Origin: an uncultured Isosphaeraceae bacterium
GTDB lineage: Bacteria; Planctomycetota; Planctomycetia; Isosphaerales; Isosphaeraceae
Reading direction: 5' to 3'
Length of the DNA stretch: 64,000 bases
Assembly (NCBI GenBank): GCA_945957605.1
Contig: CAMFLR010000003.1
Coordinates: 434,001 to 498,000 of the forward strand
In this document: piece by piece, positions 1 to 9,448 of the stretch
Layout of the letters: each line of letters begins with the position of its first letter
How positions within the stretch are numbered: position 1 is the first letter of the stretch
Notes under the pieces: model-generated
Database searches by the model: none
The model's input: only the letters and a program-made list of their open reading frames with translations
Told to the model about the DNA's origin: nothing
Made by a program: the position numbers and the translations under genes

Positions 1-1
1 G

Positions 2-154
2 CTTACGCTACCTGCGGCCACAGTGCTTGCCGCCGGGCTTTTCTCGCTTGGCGACTTGCTCATCCCTGCCGCGCGGCCATCGCGAGCCGTGGCCAAGTCG
101 CATGACGCTCATGTCGCACGAGTTGTGGTCAACGCTCAAGAAAACGGATTGTAA
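2..154 (+). CDS. C-terminal end of an unidentified protein (5' truncated by window edge)
   Basis: The second plus-strand frame is open from the window edge to a TAA at 152-154 and gives about 50 residues. The first part (LTLPAATVLAAGLFSLGDLL) is hydrophobic enough for a membrane helix or a buried strand. The rest is polar and basic, ending in NAQENGL. No motif identifies it. It would lie upstream of, and on the same strand as, the BlaI gene, separated from it by 160 bp. A chance open frame of this length is possible, so the call rests mainly on the protein-like composition and the intergenic look of what follows. Confidence 0.4.
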   Translation, partial: LTLPAATVLAAGLFSLGDLLIPAARPSRAVAKSHDAHVARVVVNAQENGL

Positions 155-256
155 AATCAGTCGATACCGCTGCGTTTGATAAAAGACGCTGTGTTCTCAT
201 GCGAGTACAGCGCGAATTCACACGCGCTAAATTCGAAAGACAGACTCTTGATCTTG

Positions 257-292
257 CCTACAGTCGTCGGTAGGATTGCCGACATCTGTAGG
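257..292. promoter_or_regulatory. Probable BlaI operator with inverted repeats
   Basis: Just upstream of the BlaI gene are CCTAC (257-261) with GTAGG (270-274), and CCTACAG (257-263) with a perfect inverted copy CTGTAGG (286-292). The core ACATCTGTAG at 282-291 resembles the ACAnnTGTAG-type sites bound by BlaI/MecI repressors. BlaI-family operators normally overlap their own promoter, which fits autoregulation of the blaI-M56 pair. Binding is inferred from the pattern and position only. Confidence 0.5.
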
Positions 293-314
293 TAACAATC
301 CGGAGGGCTGCTCC

Positions 315-710
315 ATGAGCGAACTCGACCCGCCCGCGCTTTCTGATGCTCAGCTTGAGATCATGAATATCGTTTGGTCGCGCGAAGAAGTGACCGTCGC
401 CGAAGTTTGGAAGGAACTGGCCGAGCATCGCACGGTGGCGCGAAACACCGTGCAAACGCTGATGGTCAGGCTTCACGAACGCGGTTGGTTGCACTGTCGC
501 GACGAAGGCCACGCGTTTCGATACAGCGCGGCATTACCTCGACAGGCCACTCTCGGCGCGATGGTGCGCAAGTTCGTGGATACCGCATTCGGCGGCTCGG
601 CCGAAGGTTTGGTGCACGCATTGCTCGATGGCCGTGGAGTATCGAAAGACGAGGCAGAACGGATCCGTGCGCTGATCGATCAGACCCAAAAGCCGAGGAG
701 GTCGCGATGA
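315..710 (+). CDS. BlaI/MecI/CopY-family transcriptional repressor
   Basis: This is a 131-residue winged-helix regulator of the penicillinase-repressor family. Residues about 8-75 form the DNA-binding domain (LSDAQLEIMNIVW, then TVAEVWKEL, then ARNTVQTLMVRLHERGWL). The C-terminal part is the dimerisation region. The start chosen is the ATG at 315 because GGAGGG lies 7 bases before it; an upstream in-frame ATG at 276 lacks this site and would overlap the operator. The TGA overlaps the ATG of the downstream M56 protein (ATGA), so the two are translationally coupled. In this family the membrane metallopeptidase senses a signal and causes loss of the repressor. In planctomycetes the signal is unknown and need not be a beta-lactam. 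Confidence 0.9.
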   Translation: MSELDPPALSDAQLEIMNIVWSREEVTVAEVWKELAEHRTVARNTVQTLMVRLHERGWLHCRDEGHAFRYSAALPRQATLGAMVRKFVDTAFGGSAEGLVHALLDGRGVSKDEAERIRALIDQTQKPRRSR

Positions 711-3700
711 GTTTTCTGGAACGTCTCGACCCTGGAATGCCGGTCGTTTTCAACATCATTTACATTGCGGCGATCGTCGCGATTGTGGTCGCCGCTGCGG
801 AACTGCTGACGATTCTCTTGCGACGCTCGGGCCCGCGTTTGCGCCACGATATTTGGCTCGCGGCCTTGATGATTTGCACGCTAAGCCCCGCGCTGGTGGC
901 TTTGGTCAATCGTGCGGGAATTGTCGTGCTGCCGATCGTTGAGACGACCATCGTGCTTCAGGAACCTCAGCGCGATTTGGTCGATCACAATCCGGCTCAC
1001 ACTCCACAAATTGATGCCCGGCCGGGCGCGTTGCCGTTCGCGGATCCGGCAATCGTGATTGATCGCCCAATCGATGAATCGCCCGTGATTTCGCCTGCTC
1101 CGGCTACGATCGTGACAGAACGAAGTTGGTCACTCGAGTGGTCGCATGTGCGAGGATTCGCCTGTTTGATCTGGTGCGTCGTTGCTGTTTTTCTCGCGCT
1201 GCGATTGGTGGTCGGGTTTATCTCACTTGCACGGCTCAAGCGAACCGCGCGGCCGATTGACTCGGAGATCATCGCGCCACTACTTGGTTCGATTCATCTC
1301 GCACTTGGGTCTCGCACAGCTTTGCCCGAAATGATGACGAGCGACGGCTTGATCGAGGTTCCGATTGCCGCCGGAGTTTGGCGTCCGGTCGTGATTGTGC
1401 CGATCCAATTGATGAACAGTCTTAACAGTGAGCAGTTGCGTGATGTTCTGGTGCACGAATGTGCTCACGCGATGCGCCGCGACGGTCTCGTTGGCTTGCT
1501 CCAGCGGTTGACGACAATCGCGTTCTGGCCGCACCTCATGATCTGGTGGCTGAATCGCCGGCTGGCGGTCACGCGAGAAGAAATATGCGACGAGTACGTG
1601 ATCCATCAGGGGGATGCGACTCGCTACGCCGAGAGCCTGCTGAATCTGGCAGTTCAGATCGGCAATAAACGTCTGCATTCACGACCTGCCCCAGGGATGC
1701 TCGAATCGACTTCCGGCCTCGAACGCCGTGTTATGCGCATTCTCGAACCTCGGAGAACGCCTCTCATGCGACCGAATCGCTGGCTCTCGTTTGCTTCGAC
1801 TTTGCTGCTTTTGGTGCTCGCGTTTCTGGCTGCGGGAGTGAGGCCGGTGGCTCGGGCCACGCCCCAAGCGCCGCAGGCAGGCGCTCAGCCCAAGCCGTTT
1901 CATACGACGGTGAGTGGGACGGTTGTTGATGAAGCGGGTGAACCTGTGGCGGGGGCGAGGGTCGAGGCAATAACCAGTCAGGGGGAAATTGCCACCGCAG
2001 CTCAAAGCAATGCCGATGGTCAGTTCAACGTGAACATCGCCCACGAGGTGCCGGGCAGGTCTGGTGTTCTTAGTCTTCGCGCCTTGCACGGCGATCGACA
2101 GCTTGGCGCGATCGAATTATACCTTTCGGACACACCGCGTACTGCAGCTTCGCGGAAGGAACCGGATCCGCTGCGTTTGGTCATGAAACCAACGCGTCCC
2201 GTGCGCATTCGCGTGGTTGACGGCGATGGGGGTCCGGTATCGGCCGCTACGGTTCTCGTCCAACTCGTTCCTCCGAGCTTGCCGACACCCGCCGGAAAAA
2301 CAGGCGATGACGGAACGGTGAACTACTCTGTCCCGGCCGGACTCAATGTCAAAACGGTGGTGGCTTACAAGCCTAGCGTTGGCTTTGAGTACGTGGAAAT
2401 GAACAAGGCAATGCCGGCGACGGAGTTCAAGCCGCTACCCGACGAGTTGACACTGACCTTCGCGCCCGACTCGGTACAAACGGTGCGATTCCGTGCGGTT
2501 GATCCCGAGAACAAGCCGGTTGCGGGCGCCTATTTCGTCGCCAATCTGTGGAAACCGGGCCGGCTCGATCGGGCCGCAACTTACATCCGCATCGATGACG
2601 GCGTAACCGGGGCCGACGGTATCCAGACGCTGACATTTTTTCCCAAGAAAGGAAAAGCGATCGTCGGCGCAAACGCGAGCACGCCGAAATTGCGGTCTGA
2701 GTCGTTTTACATTGAAAACGACACGAATCTCAATGAAATTCAGACGGCCTCGTTCAAACGATTTGAGAAGCTATCGGGCCTAGTTACCGACGCTTCAGGC
2801 GCTCCCGTCGCTCGTGCCTTCGTAACGGCGCAAGGGTATGTCGCGACGCTACCAAGCGGTCATCTCCGTCAGCAAGCCATTACGGATAAGAACGGCCGCT
2901 ACGAGATGTACATCGCGGCGGATGCTTCCCATCTTATCTTTGCGACGGCTCCTCAACTCGCCTCGGCTCCGGCGAGTAACGTGATCGTACGCGGCGGCGA
3001 GCCTGTGCCCGATGCCAACTTTCATCTAGGGCCTGGCACGAGGGTTCACGGTCAGCTTCCTGCCCGCGACAGAGTTGGATCCGGCGATCCGCGCCCAAAG
3101 TTCTTTCAGACCACAGTGACCGTTCTTGGCCGTGAAATTCCCGAGCCATATCGTCAGCCCAGTCAATCAAAAGCATTGCAGCGCGAGTCGCTGACGTTGG
3201 TACCACCGATCGATGAAAATGGCCGGTATGAGATTACGCTGGCTGCGGGAGATTACAAGTTGGAAGGTTCGCCCGCCGTGGTTCATGTCGATGGGACGGG
3301 TGAACTCGTGCACAATGTTCCACCCGATTCCAATCGTCCTGCCGCCGCCCGGCGCGAAGTCACCGGAACGCTGATCGACGTCAGGCCGGGGACAGGTGGA
3401 AAGCCGCTTGCGGGATTGCGAGTGACGGGATTTTCCTACCGAGCCGCCCAGGGTATGTACCCCAACGCCTTTTACCGTGAACGAAGCGTGATTACAGCCA
3501 CTGACGGACGGTTTTCGATCAATCTGGCTGCGGCGCCGGGGGTGCTCGAGGCACATACTACCGATCAATCACTTGCAGCGCTCGTTGACGTACCGGTAGG
3601 GACAGACAAGGTCGAGCTTCGACTCGCTCCCACGGCCGAAATTACCGGCCGGTTTGTCGATCCCACCGGCCGACCCGTAAGTGGCGTGATCGGTTCGCTT

Positions 3701-3958
3701 CAAATGATTGAAAGCAAACGGGGCGTGCTCGTTGGCAATTATGGCAGAGGGCTGGAGATCGGCCCTGATGGGCGATTCAAGCATATCGGCGTGATCGTAG
3801 GCGAGAAACACGAGATCTGGATGCGCGATCGAGCCGCGCTCACCGCACCGACAAATTCGGCCGACGGGAAACCAGTTGTTGTCAAGACGATCACTCTGGA
3901 TCGACCCGGCGTGCAGGACCTCGGCGACATCGTGTACAAACCGGCCGCCGCACAATAA
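707..3958 (+). CDS. M56-family membrane metallopeptidase (BlaR1-like) with carboxypeptidase-regulatory-like repeats
   Basis: The 1083-residue protein has an N-terminal membrane domain (helices near residues 13-35, 47-65, 150-170) followed by the zinc site HECAH at residues 250-254 and the family's downstream CDE motif (ICDEYVIH). Another membrane helix lies near residue 370. The long extracytoplasmic part contains repeated carboxypeptidase-regulatory-like folds starting with VSGTVVDEAGEPVAGA (about 400), LSGLVTDASGAPVARA (about 688), VTGTLIDV (about 883) and ITGRFVDPTGRPVSG (about 977). Classical BlaR1 ends in a penicillin-binding domain; here it is replaced by these Ig-like repeats, which suggests a different ligand or a wall/envelope contact. 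The gene overlaps the repressor stop codon, so it is its sensor partner. The inferred role is signal-dependent inactivation of the upstream repressor. Confidence 0.88.
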   Translation: MSFLERLDPGMPVVFNIIYIAAIVAIVVAAAELLTILLRRSGPRLRHDIWLAALMICTLSPALVALVNRAGIVVLPIVETTIVLQEPQRDLVDHNPAHTPQIDARPGALPFADPAIVIDRPIDESPVISPAPATIVTERSWSLEWSHVRGFACLIWCVVAVFLALRLVVGFISLARLKRTARPIDSEIIAPLLGSIHLALGSRTALPEMMTSDGLIEVPIAAGVWRPVVIVPIQLMNSLNSEQLRDVLVHECAHAMRRDGLVGLLQRLTTIAFWPHLMIWWLNRRLAVTREEICDEYVIHQGDATRYAESLLNLAVQIGNKRLHSRPAPGMLESTSGLERRVMRILEPRRTPLMRPNRWLSFASTLLLLVLAFLAAGVRPVARATPQAPQAGAQPKPFHTTVSGTVVDEAGEPVAGARVEAITSQGEIATAAQSNADGQFNVNIAHEVPGRSGVLSLRALHGDRQLGAIELYLSDTPRTAASRKEPDPLRLVMKPTRPVRIRVVDGDGGPVSAATVLVQLVPPSLPTPAGKTGDDGTVNYSVPAGLNVKTVVAYKPSVGFEYVEMNKAMPATEFKPLPDELTLTFAPDSVQTVRFRAVDPENKPVAGAYFVANLWKPGRLDRAATYIRIDDGVTGADGIQTLTFFPKKGKAIVGANASTPKLRSESFYIENDTNLNEIQTASFKRFEKLSGLVTDASGAPVARAFVTAQGYVATLPSGHLRQQAITDKNGRYEMYIAADASHLIFATAPQLASAPASNVIVRGGEPVPDANFHLGPGTRVHGQLPARDRVGSGDPRPKFFQTTVTVLGREIPEPYRQPSQSKALQRESLTLVPPIDENGRYEITLAAGDYKLEGSPAVVHVDGTGELVHNVPPDSNRPAAARREVTGTLIDVRPGTGGKPLAGLRVTGFSYRAAQGMYPNAFYRERSVITATDGRFSINLAAAPGVLEAHTTDQSLAALVDVPVGTDKVELRLAPTAEITGRFVDPTGRPVSGVIGSLQMIESKRGVLVGNYGRGLEIGPDGRFKHIGVIVGEKHEIWMRDRAALTAPTNSADGKPVVVKTITLDRPGVQDLGDIVYKPAAAQ

Positions 3959-3991
3959 GCAAACGTCGGCGAAGATGAGGGATAAACAAAG

Positions 3992-4037
3992 TGGGGCAGT
4001 CCAACTCGATTATGAGCTGGACTGCCCCAGGATTTTT
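3992..4037. terminator. Strong hairpin between convergent genes, probable terminator
   Basis: TGGGGCAGTCCA (3992-4003) is followed by its perfect inverted copy at 4018-4029. An inner CTC/GAG pairing continues past one mismatch. On the plus strand it is followed by TTTTT (4033-4037). It sits between the convergent M56 gene and the DUF4340 gene, so it can stop plus-strand transcription, and possibly both. Confidence 0.8.
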
Positions 4038-4064
4038 ATCAACGCATACGTTGATTGCTGCCGA

Positions 4065-5609
4065 TTATCGACCTGCCGGCATCTGATGTGGGTTGAACGG
4101 CAGGCCACCGCCGCCAGCCCCTGGGAATCCACCAGGCAGGCCGGGGAATCCGCCAGGACCGCCGCCTTGGGGAGCTTTCCCCTTATCGCGGAAGAGATTC
4201 GTCCGGTTCAGCGCCAGGCTCTTGAATGCGGCGTCGGGCGTGACGTAGTACCAGCCGGCAAAGCGTTCGGAAAGGTCCTTGACGTGCTTCTCGGCGTCGG
4301 CGATCCGTTTGTCTTCGTCGGCCTTCTTCTTGTCGGCCTTTTCCTTCGCAGCCTTGTCCTGAGCGATGCGCTCGGGCGTGCCGGGCTCGTGGTGGAACAC
4401 ATCGGCGGGAAGGTCGGGAAGCTTGTCGGCCTCGGGATCAACCGGAGGCGGAAGGAGCGTTGGGTCGAACGTGACGGTGACCATCAAATATCGATTCGCC
4501 GAGGCGTCGGGTTTCTTGGGGGCCTCCTTGGCGCCTGGCTTCGCCGGAGCTTCTTCGGGACCACCGGAAAGTGCTTCTTCGGAGCCGACGTAAACCTCGC
4601 CGAACCGGAGCGTGTACTTCGCACCGTCGTCGCAGGAGACAACGATGTCGCCCTGGTTGGAGAGGATGCGGCCGTCACGTGCGGGATAGAAACCGCGGCT
4701 GACGAGCGATTGCAGCGTGGTGCGCGTGACCGTTTTGATATCGCCCGTTGCCTTGAGGTCCTTGCTCAACCCCTCGGGCTTGGGACGCACGCCGACGATC
4801 TTCACATCGCCCAGACCCTGGACGAGGGCGAGCAACTTTTCGGTGTCGAGTTCCTTGCCTGTGGGAACCGTGGCGTTGACGAGAGTCCAGGGTGCATTAC
4901 CGTCTTTGCGGTCGATCGTGAGAACCTCGCCGGCGGTGACGGTTCCTTCGGAAGGATCGACCTTGTGACCGTCGAAGTCGATCTTGCGCACCTTGGTGGT
5001 GTCGATCTTGAGCAGGTTCGTTTCGATCCAGTCGGCAAAGCGCGTCGATAGGTCGATGTTGAGCTTCACGCCGTAGGTCTTCTTGTCGTCGGGGACGCGC
5101 ACGTAACGCATCCCACGGCCTTCCTTCACTTCCTTGCCGATGATGAAGTCGGCCAGCACCTTGTCCGACGCGTCTTTCAGGGTCACGCGTTTGCCGCGTC
5201 CCTTTACCGAGGCCGATTTGGCGTCGAGCGGGTCGATGACGCCGAATTCTTCGTGATCTTCGGCGCGCTGGGAGCGGAGCGTGTCCTTGGTCAGGTCCAT
5301 CACGCTCGTCGCGGTCTTTGTCAGGCGATCCTTGCCGTCGGCCGGGTAGTTGTCGTGCGAGGGGATGCTCCACTTGCCGTCCTTGAGCAGCACCTTGAAC
5401 GGCTTGGCGACGGCAGTGTCGGGGTTGAAGTCGATGACTTCGAGCGTCGTGCAGACGTTGGGGTCGACGAAGCTGGGGAAGAACTTGCCGCCGAGCTCCT
5501 GGAACTCGACATCTTGTCTTGATCGGTCGGGAATCGTGAACGCCGCTGCGCTGGCGAGCGAAACCGCCACGGCAGCGAAGATCAGCGTCTTGATGAGATC
5601 GCGCGACAT
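4065..5609 (-). CDS. DUF4340 domain-containing protein of a Gld-like ABC system
   Basis: The 514-residue protein has one N-terminal membrane helix or signal anchor (IKTLIFAAVAVSLASAAAF) and a DUF4340 body with beta-rich repeats (for example LADFIIGKEVKEGRGMRYVR). Then come an Ala/Lys/Glu/Asp-rich, probably coiled-coil stretch around residues 400-445 and a Gly/Pro-rich tail ending GGGLPFNPHQMPAGR. It is the last gene of the minus-strand order ATPase, GldF/GldG, DUF4340. In many bacteria DUF4340 genes sit in exactly this position next to GldG-like auxiliary proteins, so it probably works outside the membrane with the transporter. The substrate is unknown. GAGGT lies about 10 bases before the ATG. 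Confidence 0.85.
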   Translation of the reverse strand: MSRDLIKTLIFAAVAVSLASAAAFTIPDRSRQDVEFQELGGKFFPSFVDPNVCTTLEVIDFNPDTAVAKPFKVLLKDGKWSIPSHDNYPADGKDRLTKTATSVMDLTKDTLRSQRAEDHEEFGVIDPLDAKSASVKGRGKRVTLKDASDKVLADFIIGKEVKEGRGMRYVRVPDDKKTYGVKLNIDLSTRFADWIETNLLKIDTTKVRKIDFDGHKVDPSEGTVTAGEVLTIDRKDGNAPWTLVNATVPTGKELDTEKLLALVQGLGDVKIVGVRPKPEGLSKDLKATGDIKTVTRTTLQSLVSRGFYPARDGRILSNQGDIVVSCDDGAKYTLRFGEVYVGSEEALSGGPEEAPAKPGAKEAPKKPDASANRYLMVTVTFDPTLLPPPVDPEADKLPDLPADVFHHEPGTPERIAQDKAAKEKADKKKADEDKRIADAEKHVKDLSERFAGWYYVTPDAAFKSLALNRTNLFRDKGKAPQGGGPGGFPGLPGGFPGAGGGGLPFNPHQMPAGR

Positions 5610-5673
5610 ATTGAGATTAACCTCATGAGGATGTGCGTTTTATGAGTAAGCGTACGCTTGCGTGAAAGTGTGA

Positions 5674-8550
5674 TCACGCAAGCCGCTTGGGACTGGCACC
5701 CTGGTTTTCGCGACCGGCACGAACGGCGAGGACGAACAGGCCGAGGATCACCGCCGGCAAGGGAGGCAGGAGCAGGGCGGTCAGCCGGCTATCGCGCTGA
5801 ATGGCGCGAATGTTCATTTCGGTGTCGGCCTTGCTGGCGAGCAGCTTCTTGCGGCGTTCGTCGTCGATCGTGGCCTTTTCGACGTCGAGCCGGCGTTGTT
5901 CGACCGATTCCGAGTTGGCAATCATCACGGCCTTGGTGCGATCGTCGAGGTCGGTCCGCTTGCGCAGGGCTTCGATCTTCTCGTCGAGCCGTTTCTGGGC
6001 GGCGGCGAGTTGATCGGTCGCGGCGTCTTCTGCGGCCTTCGACTCCTTTTGCTGCGAGTCGACGAACGACTTCGTCTTTTCCTCGAGCTTCGTCAGCGTG
6101 CGATGCGCCAGACGACGCTTGCGGAGGTCGATGTACGAATCGTCGCCCGCGAGCACGTCGACGCAATTGAGCACGAACGTAACGTTGTCGAAGTCGAGAT
6201 TCTCGATCTTGCGCCGGCGCAGTTCGAAGAACTGCTCGGAAATCATGTCGAGGTCGGCGATGACAATCGCGTTGATCGACGCGTTCGAAGGAGCTTCCGC
6301 CTTGGCCTTCGCGGCGTCTTCGGCCGGAGACGTTTTGGGAGTTGCGGCCTTGCCCTGAACTCGTGCGGCGAGCGTGTAGGCGATGCCGCTAGCTGAGTGA
6401 GGAGCACTGGGATTGATGCTCATGCCGCCCATCATGGTCGGCGTCACAATACGCGACCAGGGGATCGTACCACCCTGACGCGACGACCTGAGCAGCGGGA
6501 TGAACTCCGGCCCGCCGCTCTTCGCGCGAAGCTGGCCGCCGAACATCATGACGATTTCTTGCAAGCCGGCCGAAGCGGGCTGGCTGCTGTTGAACGCGTC
6601 ATCGCCACCGCCGCCCTTCGCGACGAAAACGATTTCAGGCGGGAGGTCGCGTCCCAGGTTCGGATGCGGCGAATAGGGATCCCAAACGATTTCGCTTGTC
6701 GGCCAGTCGATGCCAAGCAGGTCGAGCAGGGGGCTGAGATCTCCCTTGGGTTCGGGCGGAGGTCCGCCACCAAACTGCCCACCGGGCGATTGCCGCGGCA
6801 ACTCGGGTGAGATTTGCGGGTCGACAAGCGGCAAAGGATCAAGGAAGAGCAACGTTGCCTTGCCTGCCTTCACGTGGGCGATCAGGTTGTCGATTTGCTT
6901 TTGCGTCAGGCTCGAAGGCTGGGCGACGAGCAGAACGTCGAGGTCGGTGGGAATCGGGGTGTCGGCCGAAACTGACGAAACCTCGTACTGCTTCTTCAAC
7001 TCGGAAACGACGGGCCACTCGTTGTTCTGGCCCATCGAGCGGAAGTCGAAACCGCCGAGCAGCTTGGCGTCGGTCTGCAAAACGCCGAGCTTTTTGCGGC
7101 TCGTCTTGGAGACGACGCGAATCGATCGCGCCAGCTCGTATTCGACCGGCAGCCCCTTGTCGAAGAAGGGAACGATCACTTCGTCGAGACCAGACGTGAA
7201 AGCTACGCCGAGGAACACCTCGTCGCGCTCTTGCTTCGCATCTTCAACGCCGACAATCGGCCGCGGTGTTATGCCGTATTTCTTCTCGGCTTCACGCGCT
7301 TCCGCCGAATAAAGCTCGGTCGGAACGAGGTTGAGGCGGATGCTGCCGCGACTCTCGGCCGCGAATTCGCGGAGCTTGTTCAGCAGGTCATCCTTCGTTT
7401 GAACCAGCTCGCGCGGAACAGTCTCGGTGTAATACGCTTCGATGTACACCGGTCGATCTTTTGAGATTTCACCGACCAAACGCAGCGACTCGGGTGAAAG
7501 CCGCGAAAGCCCTTCTTCGCTGATATCCCGGCGCATCGGCAGGTGGCGTGTGATGAGGATATCGACCGAGATGAATGCGATCGCGACAGCGGCGATTCGA
7601 ATGATCGAATGCGCCCAGATCACCCCGCTGCGCTGGCCGCCGGCCCAGTGACGTCGGCCGAGCAGGAAGATGTTCACGTAAAGCATCGTGAACGCGAGCG
7701 TGACAAAGTAGAATACGCCGTCGAGCGGGATGACGCCGGCGGTGAATGAGTCACCAAACTGACGGGGAATGCCGAGCCGTTCGATGGTCGGCTTCCACGC
7801 TTGGGGGACCATTGTCGCGACATAGCCGACGAACACGGGTATCGCCGCGAACACAGCGCCCAGGATGAACGCAACCGTCACGTTCGACGACAGGACCGAG
7901 GCGACGAGGCCGATCGCCGCGATCGCCACGCCCATCAGCCAGTAGCCGAAATAGGTCGCGGCAATTACGCCAGGGTCGGGCGTACCGAGTGTGTAGAGAA
8001 TGCCGACAATGCTCAGTGAGAAGACGAGCGCCGTGGTGTAAATACCGACGGCCGCGAGAAACTTGCCGATCACCACGTCGCTATCGCGGGCTGGGAGGGT
8101 GAGCAGCAGTTCGTCGGTGCCGAGCCGGCGTTCTTCGGCCCAGGTGCTCATCGTGATCGCAGGGATGAAGAAGAGGAGCAAGTACGGCATCAACTGGTTG
8201 AGCGGCGCGAGGTCGGCGAGGTTGTTGGCGAAGAACGTCGGCTGCCAGAATTCGCCCCAGGCGCAAACCAGCACGAACAACGTGATGAACACGTAGCCGG
8301 CAGGATTGCTGAAGTAGCTGAAATAATTGCGCTTGAATACGGCAATAATCGCCGGCAGGCTCAGCGGCGATGTGCCCCAACCGACTCGCTCGGGTTTGAG
8401 AGACACCGATTCGCCGCGCTCCATCGTCGCAACCCCGCCGTATTGGGGCTTTGGGTTGCTCGGTGCGGGCGTGGGAGTAGGCTGCGCGGGTTTTCCCGTA
8501 TTGCTAGCGCTGCCGGAGTTCTTTTTCCGGTTGCGTGAATTCTTTCCCAT
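5674..8550 (-). CDS. Fused ABC-2 permease and GldG-like auxiliary protein
   Basis: This is a two-part protein of about 958 residues. Residues about 45-310 are a six-helix ABC-2/GldF-type permease (SYFSNPAGYVFITLFVLVC, MSTWAEERRLGTDELLLTLP). Another helix follows, then a large extracytoplasmic GldG-like (ABC_transp_aux) domain to about residue 650 with blocks such as RDISEEGLSRLSPESLRL. The C-terminal region has a coiled coil (KRLDEKIEALRKRTD) and ends in a membrane helix (LLPPLPAVILGLFVLAV). In Bacteroidetes GldF and GldG are separate proteins; here one chain does both. The ATG at 8550 was chosen over an upstream GTG at 8559; the site AAGGA is close to either. It forms an operon with the ATPase upstream and DUF4340 downstream. 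Confidence 0.88.
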   Translation of the reverse strand: MGKNSRNRKKNSGSASNTGKPAQPTPTPAPSNPKPQYGGVATMERGESVSLKPERVGWGTSPLSLPAIIAVFKRNYFSYFSNPAGYVFITLFVLVCAWGEFWQPTFFANNLADLAPLNQLMPYLLLFFIPAITMSTWAEERRLGTDELLLTLPARDSDVVIGKFLAAVGIYTTALVFSLSIVGILYTLGTPDPGVIAATYFGYWLMGVAIAAIGLVASVLSSNVTVAFILGAVFAAIPVFVGYVATMVPQAWKPTIERLGIPRQFGDSFTAGVIPLDGVFYFVTLAFTMLYVNIFLLGRRHWAGGQRSGVIWAHSIIRIAAVAIAFISVDILITRHLPMRRDISEEGLSRLSPESLRLVGEISKDRPVYIEAYYTETVPRELVQTKDDLLNKLREFAAESRGSIRLNLVPTELYSAEAREAEKKYGITPRPIVGVEDAKQERDEVFLGVAFTSGLDEVIVPFFDKGLPVEYELARSIRVVSKTSRKKLGVLQTDAKLLGGFDFRSMGQNNEWPVVSELKKQYEVSSVSADTPIPTDLDVLLVAQPSSLTQKQIDNLIAHVKAGKATLLFLDPLPLVDPQISPELPRQSPGGQFGGGPPPEPKGDLSPLLDLLGIDWPTSEIVWDPYSPHPNLGRDLPPEIVFVAKGGGGDDAFNSSQPASAGLQEIVMMFGGQLRAKSGGPEFIPLLRSSRQGGTIPWSRIVTPTMMGGMSINPSAPHSASGIAYTLAARVQGKAATPKTSPAEDAAKAKAEAPSNASINAIVIADLDMISEQFFELRRRKIENLDFDNVTFVLNCVDVLAGDDSYIDLRKRRLAHRTLTKLEEKTKSFVDSQQKESKAAEDAATDQLAAAQKRLDEKIEALRKRTDLDDRTKAVMIANSESVEQRRLDVEKATIDDERRKKLLASKADTEMNIRAIQRDSRLTALLLPPLPAVILGLFVLAVRAGRENQGASPKRLA

Positions 8551-8719
8551 ATCCTTCACTCACTCACTCGTTGGGGGCGAATCCGTTTGGCGGTTTGATC
8601 GGCCGCGGGCGGCATGGCGGGTTACGCTGCGAAGGGTGAACGGCTCGGTCGTGGCCGTTGTGCGAGTCGTCTCGCCTGACATGCCGGTGCGGCAATCACG
8701 GTGTCTCGAGGAATGGGCC

Positions 8720-9448
8720 TCAAACCGGCTCGGCGGTGAGGTGGTGGAACTGCTCTTCGAGCGTGCGACCGCTGGCGAGCATGCCGGCGGGGTCGCCGTC
8801 GTAAACGAGGCGGCCGTCGTGAATAAAGAGCACGCGATGGGCGATCGGCTCAACTTCCTGAAGAATGTGGGTCGAGACCAGGATCGTCTTCGACTTGCCC
8901 AGCTCGCGGATCAGGTTACGAACGCCGCGAATCTGGTTGGGGTCGAGGCCGCTCGTCGGCTCGTCCATGATCAGCACGTCGGGGTCGTGCAGAAGCGCCT
9001 GCGCCATCGAAACGCGCTGGCGATAACCCTTCGAAAGCTTGCCGATCGGCTTCTGGGCGACGCTGTTGAGCGAGCACTGAGAGATGACCGTGTCGATCCG
9101 GTCACGCAGGAAAGACGATGACATGCCGCGCGCTGAGCCGAAGAAGTTGAGCAGGGTCAGCGGCGTCATGTCGGGATAGAGCGGGCCGTTTTCCGGCAGG
9201 TATCCCAGTCGCCGCGCGACTTCGAGGCGATCGGCTTGCACGTCGATTCCGGCGATTTGCGCCGAACCGCTTGTTGGTGCGATGAAGCCTGTGAGCAGGC
9301 GCATCGTTGTGGTTTTGCCTGCGCCGTTGGGTCCAAGAAAGGCCACTACCTGGCCCTGCGGGATCGAAAAACTGACATCCCGCACCGCTCGGAACCGCCC
9401 GAATTGCTTATTGAGGCGCACCGCCTCGATCATGGCCGAATTGGACAT
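8720..9448 (-). CDS. ABC transporter ATP-binding protein (GldA/NatA-like)
   Basis: This is a 242-residue ABC ATPase of the ABC-2 exporter type. The Walker A motif is GPNGAGKTT at about residues 39-47, the signature is LSKGYRQRVSMAQAL, the Walker B with its glutamate is VLIMDEPTSGLDP, and the switch histidine is in VSTHILQEVE. It heads the minus-strand set that continues with the fused permease/auxiliary protein, after a 169-base gap, and the DUF4340 protein. It would power the exporter from the cytoplasmic face. The assignment as an ABC ATPase is certain; the GldA-like subtype follows from its neighbours. Confidence 0.93.
   Translation of the reverse strand: MSNSAMIEAVRLNKQFGRFRAVRDVSFSIPQGQVVAFLGPNGAGKTTTMRLLTGFIAPTSGSAQIAGIDVQADRLEVARRLGYLPENGPLYPDMTPLTLLNFFGSARGMSSSFLRDRIDTVISQCSLNSVAQKPIGKLSKGYRQRVSMAQALLHDPDVLIMDEPTSGLDPNQIRGVRNLIRELGKSKTILVSTHILQEVEPIAHRVLFIHDGRLVYDGDPAGMLASGRTLEEQFHHLTAEPV

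Noticed and set aside
3876-5051. Long plus-strand open frame of 391 codons
   Set aside because: It is antisense to the DUF4340 gene and begins inside the M56 gene. Its composition is that expected of a shadow frame in GC-rich DNA.
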